The notes: generated by a model not told the origin, from the sequence alone. A stretch of DNA of 64,000 bases from Sesamum alatum (GCA_034509735.1 JACGWO010000002.1:47799115-47863114), one strand, 5' to 3'. Numbered from the stretch's first letter, positions 45,335-57,293 are shown. Translations and numbers: made by a program.

Positions 45335-45480
45335 TAATTATATAATCATTTAGCACTTTAGTCGTGTAATTTGTTAGGGTTGTAATGGTTCTTCAACTTG
45401 CTTAATTTCGCTATTTTAGAACAAAGCTGGATTTCCAGCAAAAAGCATATAATTACAAGAGTAAAAATGTAACTAAATCG
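45335..45480. mobile_element. Shortened foldback in intron B-C, unit 2
   Basis: Both ends of the foldback seen at 36842-37092 remain (ATTTAGCACTTTAGTCGTGT and ATAATTACAAGAGTAAAAATG), but about 100 bp of the middle, between the CTGGATTTCCAGC and GCATATAATT parts, is deleted. Confidence 0.6.
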
Positions 45481-46020
45481 ATGTGAATATTGTATGGTTA
45501 TTTATTTCAATAGAGCATGGAACATATTAGGGGGAGCTCCGAGCACCATCTGAGGCAGGAAACGAGGATTTGTTTGCGGTCTACTTGAAAGGAATTTCGC
45601 AGTCACGTGATCAACATTCGTAAGTATCTTCTCCGTCTCTGAAAATGGATAGTTTTTTCGTGTCTAAACTTTTTACTTGATAATTATGTATACACAAACA
45701 AAACTGAATGTCTGCGTACTCTACAGGTTCCAACAAGAAAATCAAGTGGCTAATAGTAGTAGCAACGTCGTTGCTCCAGTCAATAATCAAATAGTACTGC
45801 ATGCTAGCAACAACCAAGTCATGGACAGCCCTTACCTTGATCCTATGTCGAATTTGCCAACTGAATTCCCTTTGTCACTAACGTTGTCCAAACCTGGAGG
45901 GCAATGGAGTGGTTCATCTCAAATTTCTGTAAGATACATACTTTGAACCCTCTCATTGTTTCATCGTTAACTGACAAATCATATAAATATGTGCATGTAA
46001 TCAAGAAGAAAAAAATGGGC

Positions 46021-46358
46021 TTTATTTCAACTTATGTGTTTGGTATTTTGGTCCTTTAATTATGAAATTGAATTTGCGATTTGATTCATTATATGTGTAA
46101 AAATTGCATTTTGAATATCTTGGTGGAAAGTTCTATATCTATTGGAAATTTGCATGTGCAAGTTTTGTGCCAGTTTAAATTTGAGGACACATACACGTGA
46201 CTTGCACATGTGGTCATTTCGGCCAATTTTAAATTTCTGACAAAATGTGTCTTGAAAAATCACAAAATTTACAAAAATAATGGATCAAGTAGCAAGCTTC
46301 ATTTCTTAAAGGACCAAAATGCCAAACATCTATAATCATACGATTAAAATTGCAAAAA
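46021..46358. mobile_element. Foldback element in intron D-E, unit 2
   Basis: Homologue of the unit 1 element at 37643-37989. It has the same position in the intron and the same inner landmarks (TTGGAAATTTGCATGTGCAAG, CACGTGACTTGCACATG, AATCACAAAATTTAC). Confidence 0.6.
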
Positions 46359-47010
46359 AGCCAGCCATGTAGATAACTTCATATTTTATTTGAACTACCC
46401 TAAGACAAAAATTACAAATAACAACGTTATCAAATATATATATATATATATATGTTTGTGATTTATAATAATCTAATTTTATTTTGGTTTTCGGAGAAAT
46501 ATATTAGATTTTCATTCATAAGTTATAAATTACTAATGTTTAATTTATTACAGGCACCATTTGGAAACTTGGTTGGTGAATCAACCATTATAAACACATT
46601 GCACTCCCAATGGGCAACACGGGCACATCCAACCCCAGTGATGCATGGATCCTCAGTTCCATCAAGGTAATAAATCTTAGGTAAACAACAAGAATGTAAT
46701 AGCATCATTAGTAAATATGTATGTGTATCACGTAAATATGTCTTGCGTGATTTGAATTATGCATTACTATGTCAAAAGAAAACATAAACAAGTCTATATA
46801 AACGTCATAACACTTATTTTTGCACTTTATTGTAGACTGCTCGGGTTTAATCAAGGCATTTCGAATCCGATGAACGTGTCAACCGGTTTGAACTTTGCAA
46901 GTGCAGCTCAAGTTTTCCAAGCAGCTTCTCAAATTATGGAAGTACCTTCAACATGGCTAGTGACAGCTCATACCGCCCTCAAAACCCTATCGTTTGACGA
47001 CATAATGTTT

Positions 47011-47012
<2 letters not shown>

Positions 47013-47048
<36 letters not shown>

Positions 47049-47166
47049 CATTATTATTATTATTATTGTTGTTGTTGTTGTTGTTGTGGTTGTTGTTTTC
47101 TATCAAATTGTTGTTGTTATTGTTGTTGTTGTTGTTGTTTGATCAAATTATTGTTGTTGTTGTTAT
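47013..47166. repeat. Compound ATT/GTT microsatellite after exon F, unit 2
   Basis: An ATT run with one ATC interruption passes into GTT runs broken by GTGGTT, CTATCAAATT and ATT units. It occupies the same place as the ATT tracts of units 1 and 3. The long valine/isoleucine and leucine frames across it are repeat artefacts. Confidence 0.9.
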
Positions 47167-48327
47167 GTTATATTTGGAGTTAAACGAAAGTTACAAAGTT
47201 TGTTGTATCGTCCAAAATGGTGTCGATACTTCTACAAAAATGTTAGGTAAATATTACATAGACTAATTATATCGCAATGCATTGTTTTTACTATAGTTGA
47301 AAATAATTGTGGGAACCGACAAATTTACTTACAATCTATTATGTGATATAACGACATTGAAAAACATTGTGCTTTTAGTTCAAATCATACCATGAATACT
47401 ACAAAAAATCACGTAAACTTTCTTATTCCACCACATGAAACTATTTATCTTGTTTGGATGTATTTGACCCGGCAGAGAAAAATGCCCTGGTAGGAAGATA
47501 TTGCTCAAATTTAAAAAAGGTGGAACTCCATCATCAGAGGTGATCAAGGATAGAGTTCGCGCGCTTCTGTTTCTTCTGGCGAAAGGTACGTACCAAAAAC
47601 ATCGCTCGCGCTCTAGATGAATTATAACAAAGTTCATCTTATTTTAGATTTTTTTTAATTAGTAACTTATAAAATGAAATCGACCTAGCAGGTTCACATT
47701 ATATGATAAAAGGTACGAAGAGATCGGTCTTCCTCTGGATCCACATCTTCGCATTTTCAATGCAACCAAGGGAAATGGTGGTGATGTGTCTCTCAGCGAA
47801 CTCTACTTAATGTTAGGTATATCATGTTTTGACTTAATAAATTCCATATCTATCCTTAATTAAAATATGGTGTTACCAATTTCCAGGTGTTGGAGGGTCG
47901 ACATAGCAAATCGACTTATTTCTTGGCAAGGGCTTCAGAGTTGTGTCCAAGTGGTGGTTTTTGGGATTTTAATCGTGTGTTGGTTGTGTGAATTGTTTCA
48001 TAGTCGTACTTTTCAGAAAACTTGTTACTTATTTTCCTAAGTATTGTGTGGTGATTATAATTGTGTATCAGCAATTGTGTTGTGATATTTCTTTGTAAAG
48101 ATAAAGTTGGTTTGTGTGGAGTTGTGATGTTGACTTAATTTTCCTGCATAAAAGTGTGTTTAAAAGTATATATGCATCATGTCATGCAGCTGCATTTATG
48201 TTAGATTCCTATGTACCCCTCCATATCTAAAGCGAGATGTCTCTACACGATAAAGAATTTTCTATAACATACTTGTGTTATATTAATGCCACACTCACGT
48301 ATGTATTGTGTGCAGTAAAACTTTTAA

Positions 48328-49852
48328 GGGTAAGTGTTACATTTGGTCCCTTAAGTTTTCATTTAGAATCACCACTTAGTCCCTTAAGTTCATTTGTTTG
48401 ACTTTAGCCTCCATAAATTTTAGTTTTTGTCTCAGTTTGGTCCCTCTGACCATTTTATGGCGAAAATGTGCCCGGATTTTAACTTTTTTTAGGGTAAAAT
48501 AGTCAATCTAAGTTTGATTTTCACTTTAATCCCTTAAGTTTGTAAAATTATCAAATTAGTCCTTTTTAAGCGAAAAATAACTCTTTTATATTTTTGTATG
48601 TTGAACATGATGTAATTATCTTGTGTGATAATGAAAACTTTGAGCTCTTGTAATAATAACATATTGCTTAACTTAAAATAAGCGGTCCCTTTTTTTTTCA
48701 TTTTCCTTAGTTAGAAAAAATAATAAAAATTATGAATTAATTTTTTTATAAAACTTATATCACTACAAGTAAATAGCATTTCAGAGACGGATTTTTCGTT
48801 CTGACGCCTATAATTCCGTCTCTAATGTTATTAGAAGACGGAATATTTCCATAAAAAAATCTATAGCTGAAAGTCTAATGGTTGATTCCGTAGCTAAATC
48901 CGTCTTTGGATATTAAGACGGAAATAGAACACTTTCCGTCTCTGAATCCATCTCTAAAAGGTGAAATTTATTGATGGAAATTTTTCCGTCTTTGAAAGCC
49001 TGCTCTCTTGTAGTAAATTATCTAATCTGAAAATATAATAAAAAAATCTAAGCCAATAATTCTTTTATATTAAGTGTCAGAGATAAGTTCAAAAAGTTAA
49101 ACCTTAACAATATTTATTAAATGTTTGGAGTTTGGTGGAATATACTTTTGAATTAGACTTCGGTGGATTTCATATATATATAATTTATTTTAAGAGGTTT
49201 CTCTAAATATGTAGTTCCATTTTATAGAAAAGTTATATACAAAACTCTTAAAATAAATTTTATATATATATATATATATGAAATCCTCCACCAACTTTTT
49301 TGTTCAAAATTCTAGATGTTAATATTTAATAAACATTGTTAAGATTTAATTTTTTTAGACTTATCTTTAACTCCTAAGATTAAAAGTTATTGATTTGGAT
49401 CTTTTATTATATTTTCAGATAAGATAAGTTTCCTAAAATTTATTCTAATTTTAATTTTTTCTGTAACTTCGGAAAATGAAGAATAAATGAGAGAATATTT
49501 TATTTTATGTTGAGAAATATGTTATTATTATGTTTACAAGAGTTCAAAATTTTTATTATTCACATAAGATAATTACATCATATTCAACATACAAAAAAAA
49601 TGATTTCTTACCTAAAAAAATGACTAATTTGATAATTTTACAAACTTAAGGGACTAAGTGACGAAATCAAACTTAAATTGATCATTTTAACCTCCAAAAA
49701 GTCAAAATCTAGCCACATTTTTGTCGGGAAATGGTCAGAGGGACCAAACTAAAACAAAAACTAAATTTTAAGGATGCTAAAGGCACGAAATGAACTTGAG
49801 GGAGTAAAGTGATTTTATCAAAAAGTTAAGGGACCAAATATAGCATTTAACC
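48328..49852. mobile_element. Mutator-like foldback element, 1.5 kb, 9-bp target duplication
   Basis: The element begins GGGTAAGTGTTACATTTGG and ends CCAAATATAGCATTTAACC, so the ends are inverted. AACTTTTAA flanks it at 48319-48327 and 49853-49861, a 9-bp target duplication of the length typical of Mutator-like elements. The arms pair over hundreds of bases: CATGATGTAATTATCTTGTG on the left with TAAGATAATTACATCATATT on the right, then AACAATATTTATTAAATG with ATTTAATAAACATTGTT, meeting around 49230. No transposase is encoded. The equivalent unit 1/unit 2 junction (39745-39760) is uninterrupted, so this insertion followed the tandem duplications. A CACTA-like MITE (48761-49015) sits in the left arm only. 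Confidence 0.85.
48761..49015. mobile_element. CACTA-like MITE nested in the Mutator-like element
   Basis: It begins CACTACAAGTAAATAGC and ends CTCTTGTAGTA, the inverted CACTACAAG/CTTGTAGTG ends of plant CACTA elements with one changed terminal base. The interior is built of GAGACGGAT, CCGTCTCT and related motifs in both orientations. The right arm of the host element has no such segment at the matching point (AAACTTATCTTATCTGAAAA), which confirms a nested insertion. Confidence 0.8.
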
Positions 49853-52199
49853 AACTTTTAATCAATAAACATCACCAAAGCACATAAAAGTCTCCGTAAA
49901 TTGCAAAGTAAAACCTAAAGTTCTAAGGCAAGTTATGTATTTAACTCTCGTGAATATGTTTTAGTCGTTCAATTTTAAACTACATGTACAATTTAGAATA
50001 AGTATACTCAAATTTACAATTAGTTAAAGTTTAGCTAGGTAGGTAATTTAATATATATACATTAATTTACATGCAATTGTATCGCCTTTGTTTGTTTTTG
50101 TTGGAGACATTATGTATAACTTGAGTAATATAAGTTTTTTAGAATAGCGGCAGCGAACAAATCAACATTCTCCAAACATATTAAGAATAATGAAAGTTAA
50201 ATGTATTTCAAAATGAAATTTTATTTTAGGTCATTTAAACTACTCGCAATATGAATTGTTGCACTTCATGTGAAGAGTGCAAACTCTAAGATGAATGACG
50301 GACTAAGGACAAAATTAGTCACACTTATCGTGCACCAGAGTTGGTATTGCATGTCTGGCTGTCAGGTATAACTCAAGATGACCACGTTGTTACTTTCCTT
50401 ATTTTTACCTAGTTTTAGAAGTTTGTGTATAATGCCTTTAAATTTATAGAAGGTAAGTAGTTCCATTTTTAAAAAATTTCCTTTTGTAGTCTTGTGTTTT
50501 AAATTTCAAATCCAGCTTACATATTTATGTGTGACAGCTTAGATTCTTATCACACAGCGCGGATTTCACCAATTAAAAGACTGAAAAACAACTTTAATTC
50601 TTATCATTTCAATTTCCTATTTTGCCTAATTTAAGGTAGCGGTAGTGACCAAATAATAGAGCAAATTTATGTTATTTCACTAAGTGCAGATATTTAACTG
50701 AGAAGTCCTTTACAAAATGTATTCACTCGAATCCCTGTATAAATTGACAAAGTTGTGATGTATTATGGATTCTTGTCTCTTTTTTTTTTTTTTTTTTTTT
50801 TGTGGATACCATTATTTTACTGATGATTTTTCAAGTATTTTTCTAATTAATTTTGTAAATACATTGCAGTTCTGAAGAATTCGGAGCAATTTGAAGATAC
50901 AAGTTGAGGTATTCGATGATTTTATGAGTTATTGTTTTTCTTATGTGTATTCATTCATAATTCTTATTAATTGTTGGTGAGTGATGAATTCTTGAGTGGT
51001 GGTTTAATTGATTTTTGATTTTTTTCATGTTGAAAAGTAATTATTCTTTTGGTTTGAGAATTTATGCTTGGATTGAAGTTTTTCTTCGATTTTCTCTTTG
51101 TTGATCTCAAGTTTATATATTTGGTTCAAAATTAACTGGATTTTGTATTTAGGAAATTCTTTTATGTCATGATATTTGTAGATTTATTGAAGAATTATAT
51201 ACTTACAATTAATATCGTTATCTGATTAATAACGACACGATTGAAATTAATTGTGTCTAGAAAAAAATCTAAAGTCAAAATTCTAACAACAAAAGTCATG
51301 TCGATAGGGGCGTCTTATTTAATGTAATTCTAATACGTGGTCGTTGTCGACACGTAGAGAGAAAAAATAATATCCTACACGTGAGTAATTAAAATTTGGT
51401 CTCATTGACTTTTAAGAGATGAATTAATAAAATTTATTCGCAATTCACAACAAAACTTATCCTTAAATATTTTCGGTGACCCAAAAACATGAAGCTTAAA
51501 TAAAAACTACAACTCGGATCATAAGAATAAATGAACACTTCCACCTTAGAGTTTCTTTAGATAAAATTATAGCAAAAAGTATTTCTTTCTGAGTATTTTC
51601 ATTATAAAATTATAATACTACTTCTATTGTAAAACGATCTCCTAATACGTATACTAAGAATTAGGAATTTCGTTATTTTTCTCTTATACTATTACCAACT
51701 ATACTCTCTACGTTAAATATATAGTTTTAAAAGATAATTAAAATTTTAATTAACTATATATATATACTCTTACCCAAAAAATCATGGTATAACGTTATAA
51801 GAGTTATATCTAGAATCACTAATGCAGAAGTCCGTCACATAAATTTTATGTAAGAACAAAAAATGAAAATGTTTAATCCAAATTAAACAGTCCAAATGCG
51901 AAATTCTGCATATAGCATCAAATAATTTGCTATTATAAACTAATATGTCTTAACTTCTTACCGTATCAACATATTTCGTATTGAGCAGGAAAATTGCTAA
52001 TATCAATATTATTTGAAATGCCCGTAATTATAAAATACTTAAGATACATTGAGTCATCAAAAAGTAGATTGTATCATTAAAATTATAATTAAAAGCATCC
52101 TTATAAGTTCGGCCTCAAGATCGTCTTTTACATAAGACCGTAGAGTACTTAATTTGTAAAATAAACGTAACGTTATGAACTTTTTTTCAAGTTACAATA

Positions 52200-52331
52200 T
52201 GATTAGGGTGATTATGGAACTAGTTGATTATTTGTTTAGAAATGCTGTTTTTAATCATTTTAAAAGCACTGTTTGAATGTCGTACTTGATTCATTGCAGT
52301 AATTTCCTAATACGATCACCAGAATAAAGAT
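52200..52331. repeat. Single diverged satellite monomer
   Basis: The sequence GGAACTAGTTGATTATTTG, then TTTTAATCATTTTAAAAGCA, TACTTGATTCATTGCAGTAA and ACCAGAATAAAGA, matches the unit 2 monomer, but the AAACTTACATGTTCTTTAGT part is missing. This indicates the monomer was ancestral single-copy sequence. Confidence 0.85.
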
Positions 52332-52569
52332 TGGTGGCTTTTCGTTACGCAAAAGAAATAAGTTACGGAATTAGCAAGTGTACCTACATAAGTATACAAA
52401 AAATATATCACCATCTTGGTTTAAGAAATCAAAACCTATATAAAAAATAAATAAAAAAACACAATGTATGACTTTATGAATTTAGTAAAGTTGAATATAG
52501 AGAATAAGTAATTTACTTTATAATATCTGCTTTTATTCTTAATAGTACTGTTTTAACTCACATCTACAG

Positions 52570-53964
52570 ATGGAGCACAGATCAACAGAAAATTCAGGCT
52601 CAGCTTCTTCAGAGCAGAACGAGCAATCCAACTCTATCACACCGCGCTTGAGTTGCGAACTAAGTCAAGTAGTGCATCCGCCGCCTCAAGGATGCCCGAA
52701 TGATAATGTGGGCGTCAGGTTAGGACACTGAAAAACTCGATAAAAGATGCTAAAAGTAGTGTCGAATAATTGTCCTTATTTATTTCTATTAATGCGATTT
52801 TCATACTTTTTTAATTACATAATTACATTTATGTATTCATGATTATGCTATATTTTATGTTATCAATAATAAGAAAGCACGACAGTGAACAGTATTCTTA
52901 TTTCTCACCCCTTAATATTTGTCATTGTGATCAACAGCGACCTAAACGATGGTCAGATAACTAAGTCCCAACCACCGACTCGTGAGATTTCGGGTTCTTC
53001 ACAAAACAAACAATCAGATGATGCCGGACCATCGATTTCGAGCGTTCCATTTTCTGCGGGACCATCGCTTTCCATCGTTCCATTTTCTGTAATTACTTCA
53101 ATACCCTTATATTTGCTTCAAGAGTATGTGCGATTATATGATTTCCGATGTATGAATGAGCATGCATTCACTATATTTATATACATTTTTAAGCTTCTTC
53201 ACATGTGAATAGGCTTAATTATATTTTTAGTCCTGTAATTATTGTTATTTGACACTTTAGCCCTATAATATTTAGGGTTGTAAAATGGTCTTTCACCTTT
53301 TTTAATTTCACGATTTTAGGACAAAATTGGTCAGAATTACAATGTCAGATTCCAACCAACTTTGAAAATTCTAGCCAAATTTGTTCTAAAATACAAAATT
53401 AAAAAAGGTGAACGACATTTACAACAAGTTACAAGACTAAAAATGTAACTAAATCGATAAGAATATTCTACTGTTACTTATTTAAACGGAGTATATATGT
53501 AACATATTAGGGGGAGCTCCTAGCAGCGTCTGAGGCTGGAAATGAAGATTTGTTCGCGGTCTACTCCAAAGGAATCTCGCATTCACGTGATCAACATTTG
53601 TAAGTATCTTTCTGTCTATAAAAATAGATAGTTTTTTCTTATATAAAATTTTAACTTAATCATTATTAATACCCAAAAAAAAAAAAACTAAATATCTACG
53701 TATTGTACAGGTTCCAGCAAGAAAATCAAGTGGCTAAGAGTACTGGCAACGTCGTTGCTCCAGTCGACAATCAAATAGTACTACATGCTAGCAACAACCA
53801 AGCCATGAACAACCCGTACCTTGATCACATGTCGAATCCACCAACCGAATTTCGTTTGCCGCTAACGTTGTCTAGACCTGGAGGGCAATGGACTGGATCC
53901 CCTCAAATTTCTGTAAGATATATACTTTGAACCCTCTCATCGATTCATCGTTAAGTGAAAAATC

Positions 53965-53997
<33 letters not shown>

Positions 53998-55757
53998 CAT
54001 GTAATTGAGAAGAAAATTCTCACTTGCTACTTTGTACTATCCGTTGCTTTATTGCAATTTTGGTCGTGCAAATTATAGGTGTTTAGTGTTTTTGTCCTTT
54101 AAGAAATGGAATTTTCGATTTGGTTTATTATATTTGCAGATTTTGCAATTTGAAAACACATTTTGCTGGAAAGTTCTAAATCTGTTGGAAATTGGAACGT
54201 GCAAGTTATGTGCCAACTTAAATTTGAGGACACACGTGATTTGCACATGTGGTTTTTCAGCCAATTTTAAATTTTCAACAAAATGTGTCATGAAAAATCG
54301 CAAAATTTACAAAAATAATGGATCAACCGCAAGTTTCATTGTTTTATTTAAACTACCCAAGATGAGAATTAGCAACAACAACGTCCTCGCATATATGATT
54401 ATAATGATCTAGCTTTTTTTTGGTTTTCGAAGAAACATATTAATAAATTATATATAAATTACTAATGTTTAATTTATTACAGGCACCATTTGGAAACATG
54501 GTTGGTGACTCAACCATTATAAACACACTGCAATCCCCATGGGCAGCACAGGCACACCCAGTGATGCCTGGATCCTCAGTTCCATCAAGGTAAGAAATCT
54601 TAGGTTATAAACAACAAGAATGTAATAGCATCACTAGTAATTATGTCCTCATATCGCGTAAATATGCCTTTTCGTGATATGAATTATGTGTTACTATGTA
54701 GAAAGAAAACATAATCAAGTCCGTATAAACGACATAACACTTACGATTTACTGTATTCTCACATCACATAATCTTTCACAGTAGCTTAGCATTTACATTA
54801 AGCACATATGTTTCATTAATAAATTAACAAAATATTTGTGCCCTTTATTGTAGACTGCTCGGGATTGATCGAGGCATTCCAAATCCTACGAACGTGTTAA
54901 GTGGTTTGAACGTTGCAAGCGGCAACTCAAGCTTTCCAGGCAGCTTCTCAAATTATGGAAGTCCCTTCGATATGGCTAGTGGCAGCTCATACCGCGCTCA
55001 AGATCCTATCGTTTCTCAACAGAAGGTTTTTTCGTTATATATATTATTATTATTATGATTCTGTTATATATTTGAAGTTAATTACAAAAGGTTAAAAGTT
55101 TGAACCTGTATATTTTTATTACCCAAAATGTTTTCGATACCAAAGTAGAAAATAATTGTTGGAATTGACAAACTTTACTTATAATTCATTATGTGATATC
55201 TCAACGTTGAAAAACATTATACTTTTAGTTCAAATCATACCATAATATTACAAAAAAATTACGTAAATTAAGTTTCACACTCGCCACATTAAATTGTTTA
55301 ACTTGTTTGGATGTATTTTACCTGATAGAGAAAAATGCCCTGGCAAAAGGATATTGCCCCAGTCCAGAAAAGGTGGAACTCCATAATCAGAGGTGATCAA
55401 GGACAGAGCTCGCGCGCTTCTATTTCTTCTGACGAAAGGTACGTAAAAAAAACATCAGTCGCCCCAAATGAATTATAATAAAGTTAATCTTATTTTAAAT
55501 TTTTCTGTTTAGTAACTTATAACATGAAAACGACGTAGCAGGTTCACATTATATGACAAAAGGTACGAAGAGATCGGTCTCCCTGTGGATCCACATCTTC
55601 GCATTTTCAATGCAAGCAAGGGAAACGGTGGTAATGTGTCTCTCAACGAACCCTAGTTAACGTTACATTACAGCATGTTGACTTATAAGAGGTCGCTCCT
55701 CGATCCTTAATTAAAACATGGCGTTTCCTATTCCCAGGTGCTGGAGGGTCGACCTAG
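52570..55757 (+). CDS. Unknown tandem family, copy 3, intact
   Basis: Nine exons with GT-AG borders and continuous phase: A 52570-52718, B 52938-53088, C 53511-53599, D 53711-53912, E 54483-54589, F 54854-55025, G 55329-55438, H 55542-55630, I 55738-55757. Total 362 residues. The start codon directly follows an acceptor (CTACAG), so an upstream non-coding exon is likely; a conserved leader exon lies near 50869. The protein is rich in Ser, Asn, Gln, Pro and Gly and looks largely disordered. Recurrent motifs are SFSAGPSLS-like repeats in B (PSISSVPFSAGPSLSIVPFS), NEDLFAVY in C, APFGNMVGDSTIINTL in E, RKMPWQKDIAPVQKRW in G, and the most conserved block FTLYDKRYEEIGLPVDPHLR in H. No known domain, signal peptide or membrane segment is recognised. 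A regulatory or adaptor role is only a guess. Preserved open frames and splice sites next to two decayed copies argue that this copy is functional. Confidence 0.75.
53213..53450. mobile_element. Foldback element in intron B-C, unit 3
   Basis: Homologue of 36842-37092: left arm TATTTTTAGTCCTGTAATT, right arm TTACAAGACTAAAAATGTA. Same intron and same position, so inherited through the duplication. Confidence 0.65.
54050..54345. mobile_element. Foldback element in intron D-E, unit 3
   Basis: Homologue of 37643-37989, with TTGGTCGTGCAAATTATAGG at the left and AAAATTTACAAAAATAATGG near the right. The right terminus is shortened compared with unit 1. The 135-codon frame over it is incidental. Confidence 0.55.
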
Positions 55758-56715
55758 CAAATCGATTTGTTTCTTGGCAAGGGCTTCAAAGTTGTGTTAG
55801 GGTGGCGGTTTATGGAATTTTTAGTCGTGTATTGGTTGGGAGAATTGTTGCAGAGTCGTACTTTTCTGAGAAATTGTTGCTTCTTTTCCTGAGTATCGTG
55901 TGGCGATTATGATCGCATTTCAGCAATTATGTTGTGATCTTTTGTGATTTGTGTTGTGATCTTTCTAAGTAAGATAGAGTTGGTTTCTGTGTAATTCGTT
56001 TGGACAATTCTAAAATTTCAAGAATTTTAATCATTAGCTTTAAACTTGAACAATATTTCGTTGAATATCTATATATTTCGAGTTCTAATATCCAGTCATT
56101 TGAAATGTTTTTTTCAAATTCAAATCCATCAGCTCTATGTTTCCGCTTGACACTAACAAAAAGTACAGAACAAAACACACTGAGAACATCAAAATATGCA
56201 CACTTATCTACGATTGTGGGACGTATGAAAACTCGTTGAGAAACTGTCGTATAGTTCTTTAATTTGAAGACTAGAACAGTACAATGGACAGTGAAAAGGT
56301 ACAAATGCCTGCAGACATCACTGAAACAGGCTATCCAGATATACGCATACATTCGCGGATCACATAGGAACTGATTTGACACGACGAAAAGCCCATTGAA
56401 ATCATTAGCATAATACTGGTCCTAGATTTGCTTTAGTACAGATCATCCCGATGTCCGATACAAATATACATAGCATTCACTTCTCTAGTATTGCATCTAT
56501 AAGAAAACAGACTATGTACCAACGACATTCTACACAAGCCAAAAAAGCAAATAAAACGGCTTACACGATCCTGAATTTGCAGGTAACTGGGCAGGAACTT
56601 ACGGCACATCTTTACCAAAGGAGCTCCGGCTTTAGTTCAAGAAGGTCTACGTGCTTTCAGACTTGGAAGCTTGCATGCGTTTACATCCCTTCACCATGAA
56701 AAGAGACTGCCGTTA

Positions 56716-56984
56716 AGGAATAATTACATACCACCCCTTAAGTGTATTCATATTACAAGAAAGTCCGATGATTTTGAAAAACTACAATGCAATCCCTGCA
56801 GCGGTAATTGCAAGTACACTTTGCATTATAGATTCTCTACTAAAGACTGAATGGTTAGAGATATCTGTAACATAACACATAAATATAAATACAGGAGGGT
56901 TTTTAAGGTTGGAAGTTTTACTTTGTTTTCCTTTTCCATAATATGCTCAAACTTGAGGGATGCATGTGTAATTACCTTTACTTT
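56716..56984. mobile_element. Foldback MITE, first of a neighbouring pair
   Basis: The left end AAGGAATAATTACATACC and ACCCCTTAAGTGTATTC pairs with the right end (AACTTGAGGGATGCATGTG and TAATTACC). It shares the CAATCCCTGCAG and TTCTCTAC/GGTTAGAGATATCTGTAA segments with the next copy. Confidence 0.65.
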
Positions 56985-57020
56985 TATTTAGATGTACAAT
57001 CAACAAAGTAGATTACCTTT

Positions 57021-57293
57021 TAGGAATAATTACGGCAACACCCCTCAAGTTTATGTATATTAGAAAGAAACCCCTCAATTTGAAAAAATTATACTGCAAT
57101 TCCTGCAGCCATATGCTTGGAACCATGTTTCCATTATAGGTACAAACCTGAAGACCAGATGGCTAGGGAGGATCTCTAACATAAAACGTAATTGCAGGGA
57201 GTGTTAGAGTAATTTTCTAAAGTTGGAGGTGTTTTTCATAATATGTAGAAACTTCAGCGGTGTCCGTGCAATTACACTTACTTTTAGGAAATT
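57021..57293. mobile_element. Foldback MITE, second of a neighbouring pair
   Basis: The left end AGGAATAATTACGGCAACAC and the right end GTGTCCGTGCAATTACACTT are inverted. It matches the copy at 56716-56984 along its length (CAATTCCTGCAG, GATCTCTAACATAAAA, CATAATATGTAGAAAC). Both lie in the same orientation, 36 bp apart. Confidence 0.65.

Larger units (their letters stand above)
44714..47906 (+). pseudogene. Unknown tandem family, copy 2, several disabling changes
   Basis: Exons equivalent to copy 3 are recognisable from ATG 44714 to TAG 47904-47906. Breaks: exon A loses bases in CAACTTTTCGGACTGC and hits TAA within about 27 codons. Exon F is one base short (GCAAGTGCAGCTCAAG) and has an altered end at the donor (CATAATGTTTTT). 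Exon G has an in-frame TAG (AGAAAAATGCCCTGGTAGG). Exons B (FQPLTLEFSGSSQNKQ), C (GELRAPSEAGNEDLFAVYLK), D, E and H remain open, with the same splice phases as the other copies. In exon F the shifted frame stays open for a long way (QVFQAASQIMEVPSTW), which looks like coding sequence but is not the family frame. Clearly a pseudogene by these criteria. Confidence 0.8.
39733..48327 (+). repeat. Tandem segmental unit 2 (about 8.6 kb)
   Basis: The second copy of the unit is enlarged by insertions not found in units 1 and 3: a 0.43-kb foldback (39857-40284), a 0.7-kb foldback (42149-42849), a six-copy satellite (43051-44146) and a long ATT/GTT tract. It otherwise matches unit 3 more closely than unit 1 in the leader region (for example the shared CTCTACGT and GTATAACGT segments near 41950-42060 and 51715-51800). 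Confidence 0.85.
49853..56000 (+). repeat. Tandem segmental unit 3 (about 6.1 kb)
   Basis: After the Mutator-like insertion the unit resumes with ATCAATAAACATCACCAAAG, matching 34336 in unit 1. It holds the exon-like head block (broken), the candidate leader exon (TTCTGAAGAATTCGGAGCAA at about 50869), a single satellite relic (52200-52331), the intact family gene (52570-55757), and a tail that ends around 55990-56000. Confidence 0.85.

Noticed and set aside
47012..47266. Long leucine-rich and valine-rich frames (also at 38550-38816 and 38623-39045)
   Set aside because: They are translations of ATT/GTT microsatellites, not proteins.
54005..54412. 135-codon frame in unit 3
   Set aside because: It lies over a foldback element in intron D-E and is not open in units 1 and 2.
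55927..56382. 151-codon minus-strand frame
   Set aside because: Overlaps the tail of unit 3 and unremarkable spacer; composition is not protein-like and no motif was recognised.
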